A stretch of 64,000 nt of DNA, taken from contig CAZKBT010000002.1 of assembly GCA_964551305.1 (NCBI GenBank), positions 62,001 through 126,000 of the forward strand. Direction: 5' to 3'. Position numbers and translations under genes: made by a program. This DNA is from JBAZDC01 sp041654595. Its GTDB lineage: Bacteria; Pseudomonadota; Gammaproteobacteria; Burkholderiales; Burkholderiaceae_B. Under the pieces are notes generated by a model. The model ran no database searches. It was not told the DNA's origin and saw only the letters and a program-made list of their open reading frames with translations. This document shows positions 41,699 to 50,512 of the stretch, one piece after another. How positions within the stretch are numbered: the first letter of the stretch is position 1; every line of letters begins with the position of its first letter.

Positions 41699-42533
41699 GC
41701 ACGGCCACCGTTTCCCGATTCTCGTTCGGCGGCGCCAAGGCGGCGGCTCTGCTGGCCGCCGCTTATCTACTCGGCTTGGTTTTCCTGGCCGTGTTCGCGC
41801 CCTGGCTGGGCCTGCAGGATCCCTTCCATATCGACGCCGGCAATTTGCTGTCGTCGCCGTCGAGCCGGCATTGGCTGGGCACGGATGAGCTGGGCCGGGA
41901 CATGTTGGCCCGCACGGTCCATGGCGCGCAGGTTTCGCTTCTGGTCGCCGCCGCGGCCGTCGCCGTGGCCTGCCTGCTGGGAGTGAGCCTGGGCATCGGC
42001 GCCGCGTTCGCGGGACGCCGCACCGAAGCGGCGATCATCCGCGTCGTCGACGTGTTCGTCTCTCTGCCCGAAACTTTCGTGGCGTTGGTGGTGCTGGCGT
42101 TCATCGGCGGCAATCTGCCGACCCTGATCGGCACGATAGGGCTACTGTATTGCCCGCAGTTCGCGCGCGTCACCTGGGGCGTCGCCAGGAGCGTGCGCGC
42201 CCGTGATCACGTACTGGCCGCTCGCTCCCTGGGGGCGGGCAAGCTCTGGATCATGTGGCACGAGGTGCTGCCCAATATGCGTTCCATCATCGCCGTGCAG
42301 GCTTCCTTCACCTTTTCGTTCGCCATGCTGCTGGAGGCCGGCCTGAGCTTCCTGGGCCTGGGTGTGCGGCCTCCGACCCCGTCCTGGGGGCAGATGGTAG
42401 GTAGCCTGAAAGACTACATCTTCACCAATTACTGGCCGGTCCTGGTGCCCGCGTTGGCGTTGTTCTTTACGGTGCTGGCGGTCAACGTGCTTGGAGACTG
42501 GCTGCAGGACACGCTCAATCCGGAGTTGCGATA

Positions 42534-42534
<1 letters not shown>
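41695..42534 (+). CDS. Dipeptide-type ABC transporter permease (DppC family)
   Basis: A 279-residue permease with HWLGTDELGRDMLARTVHG, the DppC/OppC signature, and the coupling loop AARSLGAGKLWIMWHEVLPN. It pairs with the DppB-type subunit. The start overlaps the upstream stop by 4 nt and its own stop overlaps the ATPase start by one base (TAATG), so translation is coupled throughout. Confidence 0.9.
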
Positions 42535-43417
<883 letters not shown>

Positions 43418-43421
<4 letters not shown>

Positions 43422-44245
43422 GCGAGCCGATTCTTACCGTGCGGGGCGTCAGCAAGGATTTCGTGACGCGCCGCAGCCTGTTCGGCGCGGCGCGCGACGT
43501 CGTTCACGCCGTGCGCGACGTCAGCCTGACGGCCCAGGCGGGCACGACCGTCGCGGTGGTCGGCGAGTCGGGCTCGGGTAAAAGCACCTTGGGGCGTTGC
43601 ATTACCGCATTGGACACCGTGACGTCCGGAACGATACGACTGGCGGGCCATGACGTCGCCAAGCTGTCGGGTCCGTCCCTGATGGCGTTTCGGCGCACGG
43701 TCCAGACCATCTTCCAGGATCCGTATTCCAGTCTCAATCCGCGCCGCCGCGTGGGCGACGCGGTCATGGACGGGATGACCATACACGGCCTCTATACGAA
43801 GGCCGAGCGTCATGAGCGGATGATCAGCTTGCTGGAGAGAGTGGGCTTGAGCGCGGATCACGCGCGCCGCTATCCTCATCAGTTTTCGGGGGGCCAGCGC
43901 CAGCGGATCTCGATTGCGCGCGCGCTGGCCGTGACGCCGTCGTTCATCGTCGCGGACGAAGCGGTGTCCGCCCTGGACGTCTCCATCAAGGCGCAGGTGC
44001 TCGATCTCATGAGGGACATACAGGCCGAGCATGGCTTGACGTATCTGTTCATTTCCCACGATCTGGGCGTCGTGCGGCACTTTGCCGACAGGGTGCTCAT
44101 CATGTCGGGCGGGCGCTTGATCGAAGAAGGTCCGACGGACCAGATATTCGGGCATCCCCGCGAAGCGTACACGCAGCGGCTGATCGAGGCGGTGCCGCGT
44201 CCCGATCCGTCCAGGCGGCGCTTCCGGGCTCGAGCCGGGGCATGA
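43418..44245 (+). CDS. Dipeptide-type ABC transporter ATP-binding protein (DppF family)
   Basis: A 275-residue ATPase with GESGSGKST, the FQDPYSSLNPRR Q-loop typical of DppF/OppF, FSGGQRQR in the signature position, FIVADEAVSALDV and ISHDLG. It forms the second half of the ATPase heterodimer and is the last gene of the LysR-linked operon. Confidence 0.9.
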
Positions 44246-44307
44246 TTGGCGGGGCGGGCCGATGGTGTGCTACCGTCTGGCCTTGCCTTTTCTGCTCGTA
44301 ATCATCT

Positions 44308-45531
44308 ATGTCATCCTTTCATGCAGCCGTGGTCGGCGGCGGCCCGGCCGGCCTGATGGCGGCCGAAACCCTGGCGCGGCGCGGCGTCGCCGTGACGCTG
44401 TATGACGCCATGCCTTCGGTGGGCCGCAAGTTTTTGCTTGCGGGCCGGGGCGGATTGAATCTGACGCATGGCGAAGCCCCGGATCGATTTCTGTCGCGCT
44501 ACGGCGCGCATGCCGACACCGTAGCGCCATGGCTGGCGGAATTCGGCGCCGAGGCATTGCGCGACTGGGCGCACGGGCTCGGCATAGAAACCTTCGTGGG
44601 TTCGTCGGGACGCGTTTTCCCCAAGGAGATGAAGGCGGCGCCCTTGTTGCGGGCGTGGCTGCATCGTCTGCGGGGCCAGGGCGTGCAATTTCGCACGCGC
44701 CGTGTCTGGCGCGGATGGACCGATGACGGCACCCTGGCGTTCGAAACGCCCAGCGGCGTCGAGAACGTCTCGGCCGACGCGACCGTGCTGGCGCTGGGCG
44801 GCGCAAGCTGGTCCCGGCTGGGGTCGGACGGCGCCTGGCGCGCGCTGCTTGCGCCGCGCGGCGTGGAGATAGCCGATTTTCTGCCCGCCAACGGCGGCTT
44901 CCTGGTTGCGTGGTCGGACTACTTCGCCGAGCGCTTCGCGGGCTTGCCGCTCAAGGCGGTTGCCATGCGGGCGGAGGACGACGATGTCTGGCGCCGCGGC
45001 GAATGCATGATTACGGGCGACGGCATCGAGGGCGGTTTGATCTATGCCTGGTCGGCCAGTTTGCGCGCGTCGCTGCTGGCGAACGCCAGCGCGCTGTTTT
45101 TCCTGGACCTGCTGCCGCAGCGCCATGCCGGCGATGTGATGGACGAGGTGCGGCGGCCGCGCGGGTCGCGGTCCTGGTCCAGCCATTTGGGCGGCCGGCT
45201 GGGGCTCAAGGGCGTCAAGCTGGGTTTGCTGCGCGAGTGCCTGGGCAAGGCGCAGTTCAACGATCCGGAAATGCTTGCGCGCGCCATCAAGCGCCTGCCG
45301 GTGCGCGTGCACGGCATGCGGCCGCTGGACGAGGCGATCAGCACGGCGGGCGGGGTGCGCTTTCGGTCACTGGACGAGAATCTGATGCTGCGCGAGGTGC
45401 CTGGTGTATTCTGCGCCGGTGAGATGCTGGATTGGGATGCGCCTACCGGCGGCTATTTGCTGACGGCGTGCTTCGCAAGCGGCCGCGCGGTAGGGCAAGG
45501 GGTGTGGCGTTGGCTCAATCGACAGCCTTGA
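44308..45531 (+). CDS. FAD-dependent flavoprotein, HI0933/BaiN-like (TIGR03862 type)
   Basis: A 407-residue flavoprotein of the HI0933-like family. FAD-binding Rossmann motif VVGGGPAGLMAAETLAR opens the protein, followed by GRKFLLAGRGGLNLTH, and the C-terminal TGGYLLTACFASGRAVGQG closes the FAD site. The family includes BaiN, but most members are of unknown function. The short form and NPxS-free C-terminus fit the TIGR03862 subgroup. No clear ribosome-binding site. Its 3' end overlaps the convergent pntB by 17 nt. Confidence 0.83.
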   Translation: MSSFHAAVVGGGPAGLMAAETLARRGVAVTLYDAMPSVGRKFLLAGRGGLNLTHGEAPDRFLSRYGAHADTVAPWLAEFGAEALRDWAHGLGIETFVGSSGRVFPKEMKAAPLLRAWLHRLRGQGVQFRTRRVWRGWTDDGTLAFETPSGVENVSADATVLALGGASWSRLGSDGAWRALLAPRGVEIADFLPANGGFLVAWSDYFAERFAGLPLKAVAMRAEDDDVWRRGECMITGDGIEGGLIYAWSASLRASLLANASALFFLDLLPQRHAGDVMDEVRRPRGSRSWSSHLGGRLGLKGVKLGLLRECLGKAQFNDPEMLARAIKRLPVRVHGMRPLDEAISTAGGVRFRSLDENLMLREVPGVFCAGEMLDWDAPTGGYLLTACFASGRAVGQGVWRWLNRQP

Positions 45532-46951
45532 CCATTTCTTCGATGACCTTCTTGGCGTCGCCGAAGACCATCATGGTTTTATCCATGTAGAACAGCTCGT
45601 TGTCCAGGCCCGCGTAACCCGCTGCCATCGACCGTTTGTTGACGATGACCGTTCCGGCCTTGTAGGCTTCCAGGATGGGCATGCCCGCGATCGGCGATTG
45701 CGGATCGGTCTTGGCGGCCGGATTGACCACGTCGTTGGCGCCCAGCACCAGCACGACGTCGGTCTGGCTGAACTCGCTGTTGATGTCCTCCATTTCGAAT
45801 ACCTGATCATAGGGGACTTCGGCCTCTGCCAGCAGCACGTTCATATGCCCCGGCATGCGGCCGGCCACCGGGTGGATGGCATACTTCACCGTCACGCCTT
45901 TTTCCGTCAGCTTTTCGGCCAACTCCTTGAGCGCATGCTGGGCTCGCGCCACCGCCAGGCCGTACCCTGGGACGATGGTCACCGTTTCCGCGTTGCTCAT
46001 CAGGAAGGCCGCGTCGTCGGGGCTGCCCGATTTGACGTTGCGCTGCACCTGGTCGCCGGCCGCAGCCGCGCCCGGCTCCGCGCCGAAGCCGCCCAGAATC
46101 ACGTTGAAGAAGGACCTGTTCATGGCCTTGCACATGATGTAGGACAGAATGGCGCCGGACGAGCCCACCAGCGAGCCTGCAATGATCAGCATGGGGTTGT
46201 TCAGCGAAAAGCCGATGCCCGCGGCCGCCCATCCCGAATAGCTGTTCAGCATGGAGACGACGACCGGCATGTCGGCGCCGCCGATCGGGATGATGATCAG
46301 CACGCCCAGGATGAACGCCAGTATGGTCATGATGACGAACGGCGTCCAGGCTTGCGTCATCATGAACCAGATGCCGCAAGCCACCATGGCGATGGCCATG
46401 AGCAGGTTCACCATGTGCTGGCCCGAAAACACCACGGGCGCACCCTGGAACAGCCGGAACTTGTATTTGCCCGAGAGCTTGCCGAACGCGATGACCGAAC
46501 CCGAGAACGTGATGGCGCCCACGAAGGTGCCGATGAACAGTTCCAGGCGGTTGCCCATGGGGATGGCCTGTCCCGCGGCGGCGATGCCGAAGGCGTGCGG
46601 CTCGGCCACGATGGCGATGGCGATCGCGACCGCCGCCAAGCCGATCATGCTGTGCATGAAGGCCACTAGTTCGGGCATTTTCGTCATTTCGACGCGCTGG
46701 GCCAGCAGGGTGCCGATGCTGCCGCCCACGACCAGGCCCAATACCACCCAACCCAGGCCGATGCCCGCGGTGCCGTCCGTGGCGAGGCTGACGATCAGGG
46801 CGGCCGTCGTCAACACGGCGATGCCCATGCCGACCATGCCGAAGATATTGCCGCGTATGGAGGTCGTCGGATGGGACAGGCCTTTGAGCGCCTGGATGAA
46901 GCAGACCGAGGCGACGAGATAGAACAGGGTAACGATGTTCAGCGAAATCAT
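45515..46951 (-). CDS. pntB: NAD(P) transhydrogenase subunit beta (PntB)
   Basis: A 478-residue protein: about nine membrane segments followed by the NADP-binding domain III, which has IVPGYGLAVARAQHAL, HPVAGRMPGHMNVLLAEA and VLGANDVVNPAA. With PntA it couples proton entry to hydride transfer from NADH to NADP+, supplying NADPH. The start overlaps the upstream pntAB stop by ATGA. Confidence 0.95.
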   Translation of the reverse strand: MISLNIVTLFYLVASVCFIQALKGLSHPTTSIRGNIFGMVGMGIAVLTTAALIVSLATDGTAGIGLGWVVLGLVVGGSIGTLLAQRVEMTKMPELVAFMHSMIGLAAVAIAIAIVAEPHAFGIAAAGQAIPMGNRLELFIGTFVGAITFSGSVIAFGKLSGKYKFRLFQGAPVVFSGQHMVNLLMAIAMVACGIWFMMTQAWTPFVIMTILAFILGVLIIIPIGGADMPVVVSMLNSYSGWAAAGIGFSLNNPMLIIAGSLVGSSGAILSYIMCKAMNRSFFNVILGGFGAEPGAAAAGDQVQRNVKSGSPDDAAFLMSNAETVTIVPGYGLAVARAQHALKELAEKLTEKGVTVKYAIHPVAGRMPGHMNVLLAEAEVPYDQVFEMEDINSEFSQTDVVLVLGANDVVNPAAKTDPQSPIAGMPILEAYKAGTVIVNKRSMAAGYAGLDNELFYMDKTMMVFGDAKKVIEEMVKAVD

Positions 46952-47265
46952 GCTTTGCCTCCGCCTGCGGTCTTGCGGTCTTTCTTGCGGAACATCTCGA
47001 GCATGCGCCGGGTGACCATGAATCCGCCGAATACGTTGACGGCGGCCAGCGCCACCGCGAACACGCCCATATAGCGCGCAAGCGAGCCCTCGGTCAGGGC
47101 GGCGGCCAGCATGGCGCCGACAATGACGATGGCCGAAATGGCGTTCGTCACGGCCATCAACGGTGTATGCAGGGCGGGCGTGACGTTCCAGACGACGTGA
47201 AAGCCAACGTAAATGGCCAGGACGAAGATGATCAGGTTGATCAGGGTGGGGCTGACGATTTCCAT
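46948..47265 (-). CDS. pntAB: NAD(P) transhydrogenase subunit alpha, membrane part (PntAB)
   Basis: A 105-residue membrane protein of three to four helices, with the VVWNVTPALHTPLMAVTNAISAIVIVG region of domain II of the alpha subunit. In E. coli it is fused to PntAA; here it is a separate gene, as in Rhodospirillum rubrum. Its start codon overlaps the pntAA stop by one base (TGATG). Confidence 0.95.
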   Translation of the reverse strand: MEIVSPTLINLIIFVLAIYVGFHVVWNVTPALHTPLMAVTNAISAIVIVGAMLAAALTEGSLARYMGVFAVALAAVNVFGGFMVTRRMLEMFRKKDRKTAGGGKA

Positions 47266-48383
47266 CAGGCGCTCCTTAGAAGTTGGCCGTTCTGACTCAT
47301 CAGGCAGGCCTTGACGATTTCATCGTCGGCCTGGATGGCCAGCCTGCCTTCGGCGTCGACGATCAGTTTCATGAAATCCAGCACGTTGCGCGCATAGAGG
47401 GCCGACGCATCGTGGGGCACCAGGGCGGGCAGGTTGCCCAGTCCGATCAGGGTGATGCCGTGCTTCTGGACGACCTGGCCCGGTTCCGACAAGGGGCAGT
47501 TGCCGCCGCGCTCGACGGCCATGTCCACGATGACCGAGCCGGGCTTCATGGCCTGCACGGTTTCAGCGGAAATCAGCGTGGGGGCGGGACGCCCGGGGAT
47601 CAGCGCGGTGCTGACGACGATGTCCGCCTGCTTGCAGCGTTCGGCGACCAGCGTAGCCTGGCGCGCCATCCAGGAAGCGGGCATGGGCCGCGCGTATCCG
47701 CCGACGCCCTGCGCGATCTCGCGTTCCTCGTCGGTCTCGAACGGGACGTCGATGAACTTGGCGCCCAGCGATTCGATCTGCTCTTTCGCCGCGGGACGCA
47801 CGTCCGATGCTTCGACGACCGCGCCCAGGCGCTTGGCCGTGGCGATCGCCTGCAGCCCCGCGACGCCCGCGCCCAGCACGACGACCCGGGCGGCTTTCAA
47901 GGTGCCCGCCGCGGTCATCATCATGGGAATGAGGCGGCCATAATGGTTTGCCGCCAACAGGACGGCTTTGTAGCCGGCCAGGTTGGCCTGCGAGGACAGG
48001 ACGTCGAGGCTTTGCGCGCGCGTAATGCGGGGCGCGGCCTCGAGGGCGAAGGCCGTCAGGCCGGCATCGGCCAAGGCCTGCAGCCCGGCCGAATCGAACG
48101 GATCCAGCATGCCGACCAGCACGCCGCCCGGTTTCATCTGCCGGCGTTCGGCCTCGGAGGGGGCGCGCACCTTCAGCACGAGCTCGCTGCCCAGCGCCCG
48201 GGCGGCATCGACGATGGCGGCGCCGGCCTGGGCATACGCCTCGTCCGGAAAATGGGCCGCCAGACCCGCGCCGGTTTCCACGACGACGGTGTGGCGGGAC
48301 GCGACGTATTTCTTGACCGTTTCGGGCGTGGCCGCTACCCGCGTCTCTCCCGGCAGGCTTTCGCGCGGAATGCCTATCTGCAT
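47265..48383 (-). CDS. pntAA: NAD(P) transhydrogenase subunit alpha, soluble part (PntAA)
   Basis: A 372-residue NAD-binding domain I protein: IGIPRESLPGETRVAATPETV at the N-terminus, Rossmann loop VVLGAGVAGLQAIATAKRLGA, and the mobile-loop region ahead of the C-terminal segment. The ATG at 48383 follows AGGGAG; the frame remains open for 31 more codons upstream without signals. First gene of pntAA-pntAB-pntB, the three-subunit arrangement. Confidence 0.95.
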   Translation of the reverse strand: MQIGIPRESLPGETRVAATPETVKKYVASRHTVVVETGAGLAAHFPDEAYAQAGAAIVDAARALGSELVLKVRAPSEAERRQMKPGGVLVGMLDPFDSAGLQALADAGLTAFALEAAPRITRAQSLDVLSSQANLAGYKAVLLAANHYGRLIPMMMTAAGTLKAARVVVLGAGVAGLQAIATAKRLGAVVEASDVRPAAKEQIESLGAKFIDVPFETDEEREIAQGVGGYARPMPASWMARQATLVAERCKQADIVVSTALIPGRPAPTLISAETVQAMKPGSVIVDMAVERGGNCPLSEPGQVVQKHGITLIGLGNLPALVPHDASALYARNVLDFMKLIVDAEGRLAIQADDEIVKACLMSQNGQLLRSA

Positions 48384-48519
48384 GGTTACTCCCTGAGTTG
48401 GTTTTTCTGAATGCGGATAACTATACATTATGACTCGACTTGCGGCCTGACAGTTATTTGCATTCTTTCCGCTCAAAAAGATCTAGACTGGCGTCTGGTC
48501 TTTTTCACGGAAAGTTGAC

Positions 48520-48924
48520 ATGAGCTTGTTGAACTCCATCGTATCCGCCGTCGGCGGGGCGGGCGGCCAAGGTTCGCTGATTCCGGCGTTGATCGAACAG
48601 GTCAATCGCTTTCCCGGCGGATTGTCGGGACTGATCGAAAAATTACGCCAGGGCGGCTTGTCGGAGGTCGTTGCTTCCTGGATAAGCACCGGCGCGAACC
48701 TGCCGGTGTCCGGCGATCAATTGCAGTCCGCCCTGGGCGGCGAATTCGTGAGCAGCCTCGTCAAGCAGACGGGCTTGGATGCGAACAGCGTGCTGGGCGG
48801 CCTGGCCAAGGTATTGCCCGGCCTGATCGACAAGGCGACACCGGACGGCGCCGTTGCGCAAGGCCAGGAGCTGGACGCCGCCGGTCTGCTGAGCTCGCTT
48901 TCGGGGTTGCTGGGCAGGTCCTGA
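48520..48924 (+). CDS. YidB-family protein (DUF937)
   Basis: A 134-residue Gly/Leu-rich protein with GLSGLIEKLRQGGLSEVVASWISTG and SGDQLQSALG, the defining segments of the YidB/DUF937 family. No signal peptide is evident. Family members are soluble and of unknown function. It is divergent from pntAA and convergent with metY; nothing links it functionally to either. A GGAAAG ribosome-binding site precedes the ATG. Confidence 0.82.
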   Translation: MSLLNSIVSAVGGAGGQGSLIPALIEQVNRFPGGLSGLIEKLRQGGLSEVVASWISTGANLPVSGDQLQSALGGEFVSSLVKQTGLDANSVLGGLAKVLPGLIDKATPDGAVAQGQELDAAGLLSSLSGLLGRS

Positions 48925-48951
48925 GCCGCCCAGCCCCGGCTCTTCGGCCGG

Positions 48952-50229
48952 TCAGCCCTTGCTGGCGGCCAGGGCCTGAGTCAGGTCGGCCAGCAGATCG
49001 TCGATGTGTTCGATGCCGATCGACAGGCGCACCATGTCCTGGCTCACGCCCGCGGCTTTCAGCTCGGCTTCGTCCAGCTGGCGGTGAGTCGTCGAAGCCG
49101 GATGGCAGGCCAGGGATTTCGCATCCCCGATATTGACGAGCCGGAGCACCAGCTTCAGCGCATCGATGAAGCGCGCGCCGGCCGCCGCGCCGCCTTTTAT
49201 GCCGAACGACAGGATGGACGCCGGCTTGCCGCCCATGTATTTCTTCGCCGTCGCATGGTCCGGATGGCTTTCCAATCCCGCGTACTGGACCCAGGACACT
49301 TGTTCGTGCCCGGCCAGGAACTTGGCCACTTTCAGCGCGTTTTCGGTGTGTCTTTCCATGCGCAGCGGCAGGGTCTCGATGCCTTGCAGGACCAGGAATG
49401 CATTGAAGGGGGACAAGGCGGCCCCCGTGTTGCGCAGCGGCACGACGCGGCAGCGCGCTATGAACGCGGCGGGGCCGAAGGCTTCGGTGTAGACGACGCC
49501 ATGGTAGGAAGGGTCCGGCTGGCTGAGCATGGGGAATCGGTCCTTGTGCTCGGTCCAGGGAAACTTGCCGGAGTCCACCACCGCGCCCGCGATGCAGGTG
49601 CCGTGGCCGCCCATGTACTTGGTCAAGGCGTGGACGACGATGTCGGCGCCGTGCTCGAAAGGCCGGCAAAGCGCGGGGGACGCGACAGTATTGTCGACGA
49701 TGAGCGGCACGCCGTGGCGATGCGCGGCGTCGGCCAGTGCCTGGATGTCGGTGACGTTGCCGGCCGGATTGCCGATGGTTTCGCAAAACACGGCGCGCGT
49801 CTTGTCGTCTATCAAGGCTTCCAGCGCTTCTATGTCGTTGTGGGGCGCGAACTTGACGGTGAGGCCCTGGCGCGGAAAGGTATGCGCGAACAAGTTGTAG
49901 GTGCCGCCGTAGAGCGTGCTGACGGACACGATGTTGTCGCCTGCCTGCGCGATGGTCTGGATGGCATAGGTGATGGCGGACATACCGGAAGCGACGGCCA
50001 GCGCGGCCACGCCGCCCTCGAGCGCGGCGACGCGTTCTTCGAGTACGGCGTTGGTCGGATTCATGATGCGGGTGTAGATATTGCCCGGCACCTTCAGGTC
50101 GAACAGGTCCGCGCCATGCTGCGTGCTGTCGAACGCATACGAGGTGGTCTGATAGATCGGGACGGCGACGGCCTTGGTCGTCGGATCAGGCTGATAGCCC
50201 GCATGTACGGCGATTGTCTCTAGTTTCAT
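48952..50229 (-). CDS. metY: O-acetylhomoserine sulfhydrylase/aminocarboxypropyltransferase
   Basis: A 425-residue Cys/Met-metabolism PLP enzyme. It has the MetY N-terminus ETIAVHAGYQPDPTT, PIYQTTSYAF, the NIYTRIMNPTN loop and the PLP lysine Lys204 in VHALTKYMGGHG. It joins O-acetylhomoserine with sulfide to give homocysteine for methionine synthesis. Length and the FDL...GNIYTRI segment separate it from cystathionine gamma-synthase. No S-adenosylmethionine riboswitch was recognised upstream. Confidence 0.92.
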   Translation of the reverse strand: MKLETIAVHAGYQPDPTTKAVAVPIYQTTSYAFDSTQHGADLFDLKVPGNIYTRIMNPTNAVLEERVAALEGGVAALAVASGMSAITYAIQTIAQAGDNIVSVSTLYGGTYNLFAHTFPRQGLTVKFAPHNDIEALEALIDDKTRAVFCETIGNPAGNVTDIQALADAAHRHGVPLIVDNTVASPALCRPFEHGADIVVHALTKYMGGHGTCIAGAVVDSGKFPWTEHKDRFPMLSQPDPSYHGVVYTEAFGPAAFIARCRVVPLRNTGAALSPFNAFLVLQGIETLPLRMERHTENALKVAKFLAGHEQVSWVQYAGLESHPDHATAKKYMGGKPASILSFGIKGGAAAGARFIDALKLVLRLVNIGDAKSLACHPASTTHRQLDEAELKAAGVSQDMVRLSIGIEHIDDLLADLTQALAASKG

Positions 50230-50512
50230 ATGTTTCTATGTGTATGATATGAAAGGAATGCACGCAAGATGGACGGTGAGCGGCGAGGATCAGCGTTGGT
50301 GCCGCAGCCCACCTTGATCGCACGGCGACTTCCGAATATAGCTGATTACACGCCGCCCGGATACCTGCCGCCGGATATGACCCTTTGTAAGCATGAGCAT
50401 GCGGGATCGGCCTGCGGCGGTAGGAGTTCGGCCCCGCTTTCGGGTAGCATTCAGTTTATTGCCCACGATATGATGGGATGCGGGCTTGCGTCCGCAGTTT
50501 TTGAGGCCGTAA

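Noticed and set aside
48931..48951. CCGGC/GCCGG hairpin between YidB and metY
   Set aside because: A 5-bp stem without a T-tract; too weak to report as a terminator.
50230..50512. Possible SAM riboswitch or small gene upstream of metY/asmA
   Set aside because: No conserved riboswitch core was recognised. A frame at 50269-50619 encodes a sequence without family features that runs into asmA. A weak TGCGG/CCGCA stem near 50479-50496 followed by T residues is too short to call a terminator.
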